NCBI GenBank assembly: GCA_045601305.1
Contig: JAZRZG010000202.1
Location: forward strand, 1 to 16,711
Source: Equadaptatus sp045601305
GTDB taxonomy: Bacteria; Synergistota; Synergistia; Synergistales; Synergistaceae
DNA length: 16,711 nt
Direction: 5' to 3'
Shown: piece by piece, positions 7,590 to 14,274 of the stretch
Position numbering within the stretch: position 1 is the first letter of the stretch
Layout of the letters: the number at the start of each line of letters is the position of its first letter
The notes under the pieces: model-generated
The model's database searches: none
What the model saw: the letters and a program-made list of their open reading frames with translations, nothing else
Told to the model about the DNA's origin: nothing
Program-made: the position numbers and the translations under genes

Positions 7590-8198
7590 CTATTCAGGCT
7601 CAGGAAGGCGCTGAGCAAGCGTATCTGCTGTTTCCCGAGCGATACTCTGCCAGTCGGAGCTTATCATCCGTTTTTTGTCTTCAGTACAGAGAATAAGCCC
7701 GCCTGTTATTGCCGCAGGAATTTTGTCAAAAACAAAGGTCATGTTCGGCGCGGCAGTTTTCAGCAGCTCTGTCAGATTCTCTGCATAAGGAAAATCTACC
7801 GCGGCAAGGCTGAAGGAAAAAGCCGTTCCCTGCAGCGTTTCTGCTGCTTCAAGCGCCATGCCGCACAATATCTGCGCATAATCGTCGCGCGAGCGCAGCT
7901 GCGCGAGTTTTTCTGCAAGAAGCTGTGTCGCGTCGCGCAGCAGTTTATTGCGGAGGCGCAGCGTTTCACCCATACATTCGCGTTCTGCGTTCTGCAGACT
8001 GCGCTTGCGGGTTTCTCCCGCGTTTCTGCCTGCTTCTGTCACAAGCTGCTCTATTTCATCGCCGAGTTTCTCTGTTTCGCTGCTGAGCCATTCCCTTGCC
8101 TCTGTTTCCGCTTTTGCAAGCAGTATTTTTTTCTGCTCCGCGGCGCGGCTTAGGATAAGCTCTCTCAGTTTATCCGTTGCAGTTGAAATTTTTTCCAT
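7590..8198 (-). CDS. atpE: V/A-type ATPase subunit E (peripheral stalk)
   Basis: A 202-residue soluble protein. The N-terminal half (about residues 1-95) is a charged, Ala/Glu/Lys-rich coiled coil. The C-terminal half is a globular alpha/beta domain with the family-like ending GGLILCTEDKKRMISSDWQSIARETADTLAQ. In bacterial V/A-type ATPases, E pairs with the small coiled-coil G (or H) subunit to make the peripheral stalk that ties the A3B3 head to subunit I. The ATG at 8198 shares one base with the stop of the F gene (TAATG), with GGGGTG upstream as a possible ribosome site. Length and position in the operon fit. Sequence conservation in this family is low, so the call rests on architecture plus context. 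Confidence 0.9.
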   Translation of the reverse strand: MEKISTATDKLRELILSRAAEQKKILLAKAETEAREWLSSETEKLGDEIEQLVTEAGRNAGETRKRSLQNAERECMGETLRLRNKLLRDATQLLAEKLAQLRSRDDYAQILCGMALEAAETLQGTAFSFSLAAVDFPYAENLTELLKTAAPNMTFVFDKIPAAITGGLILCTEDKKRMISSDWQSIARETADTLAQRLPEPE

Positions 8199-8506
8199 TA
8201 CATTTTCACCCCGATTGCGTTCTGAACGTACTGTGTCAGATAGCCGGCGCCTTTGGAAGTGCCGAATCTGTCGGGTATCTCTACGACAAGCGGCAGAGAG
8301 TTGCTTTCCCGAAGCTGCCGTATGAACTCAGGGGCAAGCGCCGCGGCTTTTTCTGTGACGGCAAGAATTGCGGTGTCTTTCATCTCTGCCGCGCGCCGAA
8401 TGGCAGCCTCCGCCTCCTTTGCAGTATGCACAAGACAGCCGTGCATTCCCGCAAGCCTCATTCCGACAAGAGTGTCATGATTGTCGCTGATCAGATACGC
8501 CTTCAT
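8198..8506 (-). CDS. atpF: V/A-type ATPase subunit F (central shaft)
   Basis: A 102-residue soluble subunit that binds subunit D in the rotating central shaft. It begins MKAYLISDNHDTLVGMRLAGM, the typical F pattern (a beta strand, then D-x-x-T-V-x-G-x-R-L-A-G). A central AAEMKDTAILAVTEKAA segment follows, then LPLVVEIPDRFG, equivalent to the family's P-x-I-x-x-I-P. It starts four bases after the K stop, and its own stop overlaps the start of E. The ribosome site (AGGCGG directly before ATG) is poor, so translation is probably coupled to K. Confidence 0.93.
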   Translation of the reverse strand: MKAYLISDNHDTLVGMRLAGMHGCLVHTAKEAEAAIRRAAEMKDTAILAVTEKAAALAPEFIRQLRESNSLPLVVEIPDRFGTSKGAGYLTQYVQNAIGVKM

Positions 8507-8510
8507 CCGC

Positions 8511-8930
8511 CTACAGTTTCTGAAGAATCATAAGAGATATGATGATGCCGTAAATTGCTATACCTTCTGCAAGACCGAGGTAAATAAGAGTAGCGCCGAG
8601 CATGTCAGGTTTTTCGCCGATAAGTCCCAATGCTGCAGAGCCAACTGTTGCAACCGCGTATGCCGCGGCAGTGCAGGCTATGCTTGTTACAGCAGCAGCC
8701 GATATAAAGGCAAGTCCCGCGCTCATGCCGCCTGCTGCGGCTGCAGCGCCCTCAGCGTGCGCCGGAGAAGAAAAAAGCGCAAGAACAACGCCTGTAAAAA
8801 CGATGAGAGAAGAAACGCCGAGAATTGTTGAATACAGAGCCCTTGAGTGCTTAACCTGTCTGCCTTTCATAAAGAACCCTGCCGCGATAACTGCTGCCAC
8901 TGCTGCTGCCGATAAAATAAGTCCTGTCAT
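8511..8930 (-). CDS. atpK: V/A-type ATPase subunit K (membrane rotor proteolipid)
   Basis: A 139-residue hydrophobic protein that forms the ion-carrying c-ring. Four hydrophobic segments are visible, at about 3-20, 33-54, 70-104 and 111-136. The last two form the canonical hairpin, with glycine/alanine-rich packing (AAAYAVATVGSAALG), a polar loop GEKPD, and the ion-binding carboxylate E122 in GLAEGIAIYG. The N-terminal pair has no membrane carboxylate and ends in SSPAHAEG, which could be a signal-peptidase site. Proteolipids of this length with an extra N-terminal segment occur in anaerobic bacteria. H+ versus Na+ specificity cannot be settled: the residue after E122 is Gly and no Gln is evident in the preceding helix. 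The ATG has a perfect AGGAGG 8 bases upstream, and the gene follows the longest spacer in the operon. Confidence 0.94.
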   Translation of the reverse strand: MTGLILSAAAVAAVIAAGFFMKGRQVKHSRALYSTILGVSSLIVFTGVVLALFSSPAHAEGAAAAAGGMSAGLAFISAAAVTSIACTAAAYAVATVGSAALGLIGEKPDMLGATLIYLGLAEGIAIYGIIISLMILQKL

Positions 8931-8993
8931 GTTACATACCTCCTGAGATTTTAATATTACAAGTTAAAACATATTTAATAACATATTTAATAA
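8931..8993 (-). promoter_or_regulatory. AT-rich leader of atpK with 12-bp tandem repeat (possible translational enhancer)
   Basis: This is the only spacer of any length inside the ATPase operon. It is strongly AT-rich. On the mRNA strand it carries the 12-base unit TATTAAATATGT twice in tandem (8992-8981 and 8980-8969). A consensus AGGAGG then lies 8 bases before the K start. No GC-rich hairpin is visible, so the leader should be unstructured. The proteolipid is needed in many copies per enzyme, and E. coli atpE has a known U-rich enhancer in the same relative place. The role here is inferred by analogy. Confidence 0.45.
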
Positions 8994-10916
8994 TTAGTTT
9001 TCCCAGCGCACGGGACGGAATGCTTTGCCTCCGCCGCTGTAAAATTTGCCGAAAAATTCATGATATTCAAGCCGAAGTGTCTGAATAAAGACGATCAGCC
9101 CTTCAAGAACGGCTATTACAACGTTGCCTGCGGCAAACACAACGAACTGTATGACAGTTCCGCAGGGAAGTCCGCGGACAAGCTGAGAGAGCATGATTAC
9201 AGCCATTGAAAGCCCAACGTGGTTGAGCGCGAATGCCGCGAGCCGCACAAAAGAAGCCGTGCTTGAAAGGAAAGAAAGCAGAACTTCAACTATGCCGAAA
9301 GCGCCCATTACAACAGATCCGCCGTTGTTTTCCTTAAACAGCGCGCGCGCAAGAACGCTCTTGAACAGCATAAGCAGAAGCATTAAGCCTGCGCCTGCCC
9401 ACAGAAGATTCATAACGGTTTCTGAAAGTTTAATATCAAGAGAGAACGCTGCAACGAGAACTGCCGCAAACCAGTAGAGAAGAAGTCCCGCAAGCCCCTG
9501 CCCGTCAAAAAGCATTTTAGCGTAGTTCTTTGCCTTGTACTGCTTCACAACGTTAAGAAACATTCCGAGATTTATTGTGCAGAAACCGACACCCACAGAT
9601 ATAGCCATGATTTTCAGCGTTTCCTTCATGGGAGACAGCCAAAGTGCCGGAAATACATCTTCAAGTCCGAAAATACTGCCGTAAAGAACACCGAAAATCA
9701 TGGAACTTACAGCCGCGCATTTCAGTATAAAAGCAAACGACCGCTGTACGATGTTCATTTTGCGGGCATATATTGCCGCAAGCAGAATTATAAGTCCGTG
9801 CCCTATGTCGCCGAACATGAAGCCGAAGAAAAAGGTAAAAGTGACGGCAACCAGCAGCGACGGGTCAAAATCTCCGCGTGAGGGAAGACTGTACATCGCA
9901 ACGATTTCCTGAAATGCGCTGAACATACGGCTGTTTTTCAAAAGCGTAGGAACAGGAATGTTCAGCTCCTTTGTTTCCTCAGGCAGAACAGCCGTGTTCG
10001 GCGCTTCTTTCAGGATTTTTGCCTGAATTTCGGCAACCTTTTCCGACGGCACCCAGCCTGTCATGACAAACATGCCGCTGATTTCGCCGTGACCTCTGCA
10101 GGCTTCGTAAACGCGCTGCATTGTATAGAGCCCCGAATACAGCTGCTCATACTGCCTGCGGTCTTTTTCAAGCAGCTGCGCAGCCGCTGATTTCAGATCA
10201 CCGGCGGCAGTTCTGTACGTTTCAAGAAGCTTGTCAGCGGCAGAGAGCAAGTCGCCGTCTTCGGAAGAAAGCTGCTGAATAAGCCCGGCAGCCGAAAATT
10301 CCGTGAAACTGAGCGAGTCAAGCAGAGTCTGCAGAGAGTCTTTTCTGTCCGACAGCGCAAAAATCAGCAGCCATGAGTTCTTGTCCGTCTGAGTGAGAAG
10401 ATTTACGGAGACAAAAGCATCCTCTTCGGATATCAGCCGGTCGTAGTTTTCGTTGCTCAGCCTCCCGAAACGGGAAACGAGAAATTTACCGCTTTGCAGG
10501 TCAGCAGGTGAAAACTCCGTTTCAGAAAACGCTTCAAGCAGAGCCTTGACCGCCTCAAGTTTTTCCTCCTCGTCAGACAGCCTGAGATTCTGCTGTTGCA
10601 GCGCTTCAATATTCTGCGACACCTTTTCGGTCTGAAGCCTTGCTTCCGTGAGAGTAAAATCCTTTGTGAGCGCGGAAGACTCAGGCAGAGGCAGCTTTTC
10701 CTGTGCCAAAGACCAAAGACGGGACACCTTTTTCAGCAGCTCGTCATACGGATTTTCAGTCCCCGCAGTGATTTTTCCGAGTATATTTTTGTCATTGACA
10801 AGAAGGTCAATCGGAACAGGCTGAAAACAGCCGGAAGCCGCCATGGGCAAAGCAGCAGGCTCAAGCTCCTCTTTAGGTCCCGTAAGAGTCAGGGCAGATA
10901 TTTTCATCACAGCCAT
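8994..10916 (-). CDS. atpI: V/A-type ATPase subunit I (membrane stator, a-subunit homologue)
   Basis: A 640-residue subunit. The long soluble N-terminal half (about residues 1-345) contains two coiled-coil stretches, around 90-125 and 230-275, that connect to the peripheral stalks. From about 350 onward there are seven to eight membrane helices, starting FDPSLLVAVTFTFFFGFMFG then DIGHGLIILLAAIYA. The essential half-channel arginine of this family should be R558 in ASFVRLAAFALNHVGLS. A second conserved arginine is in FIQTLRLEYHEFFGKFY near residue 615. Subunit I lies against the K ring and carries ions to and from E122. The ATG at 10916 has AGGAGG 7 bases upstream; M4 is an alternative start. 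It is preceded by the C gene with a 12-base gap. Confidence 0.95.
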   Translation of the reverse strand: MAVMKISALTLTGPKEELEPAALPMAASGCFQPVPIDLLVNDKNILGKITAGTENPYDELLKKVSRLWSLAQEKLPLPESSALTKDFTLTEARLQTEKVSQNIEALQQQNLRLSDEEEKLEAVKALLEAFSETEFSPADLQSGKFLVSRFGRLSNENYDRLISEEDAFVSVNLLTQTDKNSWLLIFALSDRKDSLQTLLDSLSFTEFSAAGLIQQLSSEDGDLLSAADKLLETYRTAAGDLKSAAAQLLEKDRRQYEQLYSGLYTMQRVYEACRGHGEISGMFVMTGWVPSEKVAEIQAKILKEAPNTAVLPEETKELNIPVPTLLKNSRMFSAFQEIVAMYSLPSRGDFDPSLLVAVTFTFFFGFMFGDIGHGLIILLAAIYARKMNIVQRSFAFILKCAAVSSMIFGVLYGSIFGLEDVFPALWLSPMKETLKIMAISVGVGFCTINLGMFLNVVKQYKAKNYAKMLFDGQGLAGLLLYWFAAVLVAAFSLDIKLSETVMNLLWAGAGLMLLLMLFKSVLARALFKENNGGSVVMGAFGIVEVLLSFLSSTASFVRLAAFALNHVGLSMAVIMLSQLVRGLPCGTVIQFVVFAAGNVVIAVLEGLIVFIQTLRLEYHEFFGKFYSGGGKAFRPVRWEN

Positions 10917-10928
10917 CAGAACACCTCC

Positions 10929-11990
10929 TCAGTCAAGTATTCGCGCCAAATATTTTGCGGCTGTGCGCGGATTGCAGCCGTATCGTACATATTCCAAAAT
11001 TTTTGTCAAATCTCCGGTTTCATGCAGTTTCAGCATTAGGTAGCCTGTTATTGTATGAAACCCCGGAGGAGCTTTTTTGAAAAGTTTAAGCGCTTCCGTG
11101 CGGCTGCAGCGGCGTATCGCCGTCTCAAACCGAAGTTCTCTGTCAGAGATTGCCGGAACGTCCTCAAACATCTTGAAATACGCCGGAAATTTATTTTTGA
11201 AATATATCTGACTCTCATCTGCAGGGCAGTCAGACATTGCCTTTATATCCTCCGGCTGAACCATGTACGCCGCCGGTACGAGCATACGCATAATTTCTTC
11301 CGTATTCATATTGTAGTAACATTTGCATCTGTGCAGAGTATAGAGATTGACAAGGTCAACCCGTACACCGAACAGAGGCGCGAGAAGTTCCCGTTCGTCA
11401 TCGTCAAGCAGCTGCAGCGCGCTGAAAAGCTCAGCTTCGGAAAAACGGTCAAGCGCAGTTTCAAGCTCAAAAAGCGAAATTTCCGCGCCGCGCGCAAGTT
11501 TTTCCGCAAGTTCCGCAAGCGGGGCATAATATTTTGTGCCTTTTAGCGCTTCAAGCACGGCAGCATAACTGTCGCAGCCGTCAAGAGCGGAAAAATCAAC
11601 ATCAGAGCACGGCAGATTTCTCAAAGCGTTTTTTGACGGATAATCTGAATCCAAAAAACGGAAAGCAGTTTTTATCTGTGCCGCTTCAAACCGACCGAGC
11701 ATACATGCCAGAAAATTTTTGTGCGCGCCTGAAGCCAGACTTTTTATAAAAGTCCCCGTTTCCTCAATAACCGCCGTGTGCATGGCATTTTCAAAACCGT
11801 TTCTGTGAGTGTGCGCCGGCACAAAATCCGCGAGAGTGTTCTCGTAGCCTTTTGTACCCTGCAGAAAACGCGTGATTTCCGAAGTAGATTTTAAATTCAG
11901 CAGAGTCCAGTATTCAGAAACGCTCAGCAGCTGCGCATAACGAACATGCGCCCGCACAGCTTGGGCAAGAACTCTGCCGGCGGCAGCCAC
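10929..11990 (-). CDS. atpC: V/A-type ATPase subunit C (rotor adaptor, AC39/d-like)
   Basis: A 353-residue soluble, mostly helical protein that joins the central shaft (D/F) to the proteolipid ring. It shows the three-fold repeated helical pattern of the AC39 family: EITRFLQGTKGYENTLADF near the N-terminus, FRFLDSDYPSKNALRN in the middle, and GVRVDLVNLYTLHRCKCYYN plus GFHTITGYLMLKLHETGDL later. RVDLVNLYTLHR corresponds to the well-conserved segment of the family. The start is a GTG at 11990, six bases after the stop of the G/H gene. The nearest purine-rich stretch is GCAGGA about 12 bases upstream, so the start is less certain than for other genes of the operon. Translation is probably coupled. 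Confidence 0.9.
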   Translation of the reverse strand: MAAAGRVLAQAVRAHVRYAQLLSVSEYWTLLNLKSTSEITRFLQGTKGYENTLADFVPAHTHRNGFENAMHTAVIEETGTFIKSLASGAHKNFLACMLGRFEAAQIKTAFRFLDSDYPSKNALRNLPCSDVDFSALDGCDSYAAVLEALKGTKYYAPLAELAEKLARGAEISLFELETALDRFSEAELFSALQLLDDDERELLAPLFGVRVDLVNLYTLHRCKCYYNMNTEEIMRMLVPAAYMVQPEDIKAMSDCPADESQIYFKNKFPAYFKMFEDVPAISDRELRFETAIRRCSRTEALKLFKKAPPGFHTITGYLMLKLHETGDLTKILEYVRYGCNPRTAAKYLARILD

Positions 11991-11995
11991 AGCTG

Positions 11996-12337
11996 TTAAA
12001 ATCCTGCCTTTCTTTTGTAACCTTCGGCAATTTCCAAAGCGACAGCTTCGGTAACAGCGTCTGCCGACCTGTTGAAACGGTTCGTAAGATTTTCGCGCCC
12101 CGCTCTTGCCGTTTCAGTAATCTGCGCGGCTTCCGTCTGCGCGTCGCTTCTCGCCGTCTGCATAATTTCGTTTATCCTTTTGTGGGCAAGCTCCATCTCT
12201 GCGGCGCGTTTGCCGCGAAAATTTTCCTGCGCCGCGCGAAGAGAGTTCTCGGCATCCTTTGACGCCTGTTCAACCGTGTGCTTTGCCTCTGCCTCAGCGC
12301 CGAGCAGAGCAGTTATAACCTCCTGCAAATTACTCAT
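11996..12337 (-). CDS. V/A-type ATPase small coiled-coil subunit (G/H-like, peripheral stalk)
   Basis: A 113-residue protein, almost entirely charged and alpha-helical: Ala, Glu, Lys, Arg and Gln repeats from about residue 10 to 90, with no cysteine and no membrane segment. It starts MSNLQEVITALLGAEAEAK, like the small stalk subunits called G or H in bacterial and archaeal V/A ATPases. These dimerise with subunit E as the peripheral stalk. The ATG is four bases after the D stop, and AGGGGG overlapping that stop serves as ribosome site. Because coiled coils resemble each other, the identification depends mainly on size and its place between D and C. Confidence 0.85.
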   Translation of the reverse strand: MSNLQEVITALLGAEAEAKHTVEQASKDAENSLRAAQENFRGKRAAEMELAHKRINEIMQTARSDAQTEAAQITETARAGRENLTNRFNRSADAVTEAVALEIAEGYKRKAGF

Positions 12338-12341
12338 ATCC

Positions 12342-12977
12342 CTACCCCCTGAACTGATTCTGCTGCTGTTTTTTCTTCTGTGACATCTTCATTCTTGTAA
12401 AATCCTCACGGTCGCTTTCTTCAAGCGCGTCGCTTATAAAATGTATCTGAGCAAGGTCTTCCGGAATGACTATCTTTTCAAGCGCGTTGACACGCCTGTT
12501 TGTTCTGCGTATCTGAACGGCGAGCCTGCAAACGCTGCTTTCAATCTCGGCAAGCCTTGCAAGAAACTCGGTAATTTTGCGAAATTTGGCGTACGCTTCG
12601 TCCATTGCGCCCGAAGAACCGAGAAGCGAATAACAAGGCTTTGCCTCGTCGGAAAGAGGGTCAACCTCAGGAATTTCAACCCCCATAACCGAATGGAGCC
12701 GTACAACGATATTTTCTGTCTCAGGGACAGCCTCTGAAATATTTCCGACAGTTTCAATGCCCAAAGAAAGGTTGGCATTTTGGAGAGCCTGATACGCGTC
12801 GCTGAAAAGTTCTGCCATCTCAGCCTGAATTTTCCCTGCGGCGTCAATACGCTGGACTAATTCTGACATAAGCACCTGACGCTTGCGGTCAAGCAAATCA
12901 TGCCCCGAACGCGCCATCTGCACGGAGTGTGTGAGCCTAACTAAGTTGCCTCTTGTCGGAGCAAGTTTTTCACTCAT
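12342..12977 (-). CDS. atpD: V/A-type ATPase subunit D (central rotor shaft)
   Basis: A 211-residue protein forming the long coiled-coil axle inside A3B3. It begins MSEKLAPTRGNLVRLTHSVQ, close to the family's PTR-x-x-L motif, with a long helix continuing through GHDLLDRKRQVLMSELVQRI. The C-terminal helix VCRLAVQIRRTNRRVNALE then IVIPEDLAQIHFI is also diagnostic (the family has RRVNALE followed by P). It ends in a Lys/Gln-rich tail. The ATG at 12977 has GGAGG 10 bases upstream. D is the first gene of the operon here and lies just behind the promoter. In many bacterial V-ATPase operons it is last, following A and B. Confidence 0.96.
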   Translation of the reverse strand: MSEKLAPTRGNLVRLTHSVQMARSGHDLLDRKRQVLMSELVQRIDAAGKIQAEMAELFSDAYQALQNANLSLGIETVGNISEAVPETENIVVRLHSVMGVEIPEVDPLSDEAKPCYSLLGSSGAMDEAYAKFRKITEFLARLAEIESSVCRLAVQIRRTNRRVNALEKIVIPEDLAQIHFISDALEESDREDFTRMKMSQKKKQQQNQFRG

Positions 12978-12997
12978 ACTGTCTAATCCTCCACTTT

Positions 12998-13027
12998 AGT
13001 ATACCATAAGCAAAATATGTTATACAA
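12998..13027 (-). promoter_or_regulatory. Predicted promoter of the V-ATPase operon
   Basis: On the minus strand there is a -10 of TATACT (12998-13003), extended by TGG directly upstream. A weaker -35 of TTGTAT (13022-13027) lies 18 bases before it. The expected start of transcription is about 12990, so the leader is short and contains the GGAGG of atpD. The -35 overlaps the plus-strand -10 of the divergent gene. Confidence 0.55.
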
Positions 13028-13028
13028 T
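13018..13028 (+). promoter_or_regulatory. Predicted extended -10 promoter element of the cobT-like gene
   Basis: TGTTATACAAT on the plus strand holds a TGn extension and a TATACA/TACAAT -10 core. No good -35 is seen at the right spacing. Transcription would begin near 13035, leaving about 40 bases of leader with AAGGAG at 13060-13065. This favours the TTG start at 13077 over the ATG at 13017, which would sit inside the promoter. Confidence 0.4.
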
Positions 13029-13076
13029 AGGCAACGTAAAATTTTTTTTGACGAACATCAAGGAGTGACGCGACAG

Positions 13077-14084
13077 TTGTTTATAGTCTTTATCGGTGAA
13101 ACAGAACTGGCAAAAATTCCGGGACTTTCTGCCGCGGGAGCAGACGTAAAAGCCCTCCCCTATACAGGGCCTTCGGATGCCGACGTGCTTTATTTCGGAA
13201 AACCCCGCTGCGTAAACACAATTCCTGTAGATCCGCAGGGACACCCCTCGCCGACAGTCATAGCCAAAGCAGCGATAGACGAAGCGCAGCTTCCGCTGTG
13301 CGTGGCATGCGCGGGAAACAGCGTTAATCCCGCCTGTCCCTTTGAAAAAATCACAGAAAACCCGGGCAGAGACCCCCGCTTCGGCAAAGCAGTCGCGGAT
13401 TGTGACGAAATTATCAGCCGCTCGGCAGAACTTGCCGAAAAAATAGGCAGAAAAGTCAAACGCGTTGTCATCGGAGAGTCAGTCCCCGGAGGGACAACTA
13501 CCGCGCTTCTTCTGCTCCGCGCGCTTGGCTACAACCACACAGTTTCCTCAGCAGGACCGGTAAATCCGCTCAGTCTCAAAGAACAGGTGTGGCAGAGCGT
13601 TTCCCAAAGACTTAACATTGACGTCGGCGGACTGAAAGGCAGAGGCTATGAAGCTGCCGAAGAAGTAGGAGACCCAATGCAGATTGCAGTTGCCGCCTTT
13701 GTCCGCGCTTTGCCCCGCGACATTGACGTGACATTGGCAGGCGGCACACAAATGCTTGCAGCAGCCGCGCTTTTGAGAGACCTTGGCGAAACGCGGCATT
13801 TGCTCGTGGCAACAACAAAATACGTTTACAAAGACCCGACAAGCTGCTTTGACAAATACGCGGAAGAAATAGGCTGCGATATATACTGGGCGCCGCTTGA
13901 TTTCAGCAAGTCAGCGCGCAAAGGCTTTGCCGAGTACGAACTCGGTTACATCAAAGAAGGCGTAGGAATGGGCGGCGCGGTAATGTATGCCGTCCAAAAC
14001 GGTGTTCCGATAGAACGAATACAGCAGAAAGCGGAAGAACTGTACGACACGCTTGTTGAAAACATGGAAGCGAACTTCAAATAA
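13077..14084 (+). CDS. CobT-like nicotinate-nucleotide phosphoribosyltransferase (TIGR00303/UPF0284 type)
   Basis: A 335-residue soluble protein related to CobT, which transfers phosphoribose from nicotinate mononucleotide to dimethylbenzimidazole for the lower ligand of cobalamin. It begins FIVFIGETELAKIPGLSAAGA, the hallmark N-terminus of the TIGR00303/UPF0284 branch found in archaea and some bacteria. The glycine-rich phosphate-binding loop GESVPGGTTTALLLLRALGY spans about 133-152. DVTLAGGTQMLAAAALLRDLG follows around 220. The start is uncertain. The TTG at 13077 has AAGGAG 11 bases upstream and matches family N-termini; the GTG at 13065 overlaps that site, and the ATG at 13017 has no ribosome site. 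No other cobalamin gene is nearby, and biochemical proof for this branch is thinner than for classical CobT. It may therefore act on another base. Confidence 0.85.
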   Translation: MFIVFIGETELAKIPGLSAAGADVKALPYTGPSDADVLYFGKPRCVNTIPVDPQGHPSPTVIAKAAIDEAQLPLCVACAGNSVNPACPFEKITENPGRDPRFGKAVADCDEIISRSAELAEKIGRKVKRVVIGESVPGGTTTALLLLRALGYNHTVSSAGPVNPLSLKEQVWQSVSQRLNIDVGGLKGRGYEAAEEVGDPMQIAVAAFVRALPRDIDVTLAGGTQMLAAAALLRDLGETRHLLVATTKYVYKDPTSCFDKYAEEIGCDIYWAPLDFSKSARKGFAEYELGYIKEGVGMGGAVMYAVQNGVPIERIQQKAEELYDTLVENMEANFK

Positions 14085-14131
14085 CCGAAAACAACACATA
14101 TAAAAAGAGAGCCTCGCCCCTCGTTTGTTGC

Positions 14132-14246
14132 CAAATACTATAATGAAAATGCGTCAAATGCTATAATGAAAACCTGCCAAATCATATAATGAAAATGCGT
14201 CAAATCATATAATGATATATTGACAAATGATACAATAGCGTATATA
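14132..14246 (+). repeat. Tandem array of five 23-bp units, each with a -10-like core
   Basis: Units begin with CAAAT at 14132, 14155, 14178, 14201 and 14224, an exact 23-base period. Units 1-4 share CAAATNNTATAATGA; units 1 and 3 continue AAAATGCGT and unit 2 AAAACCTGC. Unit 4 diverges at its end (TATATTGA). Unit 5 is degenerate (CAAATGATACAATAG) and merges with the promoter of the next gene. There are no unique spacers, so it is not a CRISPR array. It looks like a series of operator-like protein sites or multiplied promoter cores in front of the AAA_14 ATPase gene. Confidence 0.9.
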
Positions 14247-14248
14247 GT
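14220..14248 (+). promoter_or_regulatory. Predicted sigma-70-type promoter of the AAA_14 ATPase gene
   Basis: A perfect -35 TTGACA (14220-14225) is separated by 17 bases from the -10 TATAGT (14243-14248). The -35 is created at the junction of repeat units 4 and 5 and the -10 lies at the array's downstream edge. A factor bound to the array would therefore directly affect this promoter. Confidence 0.7.
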
Positions 14249-14274
14249 ATGCGCGTTAAAGGCGGTGCAACGCA

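Noticed and set aside
13017..13076. Upstream ATG for the CobT-like gene
   Set aside because: It lacks a ribosome site, sits inside the predicted promoter, and the added residues do not resemble the family N-terminus.
14132..14246. Possible CRISPR array in the 23-bp repeats
   Set aside because: Units are directly adjacent with no unique spacers, the repeats are not well conserved along their length, and no cas gene is present.
14085..14274. Insertion sequence or MITE ends around the repeat array
   Set aside because: No terminal inverted repeats or target duplications flank the array; the short imperfect palindrome in unit 4 (ATCAT/ATGAT) is too small to support a mobile element.
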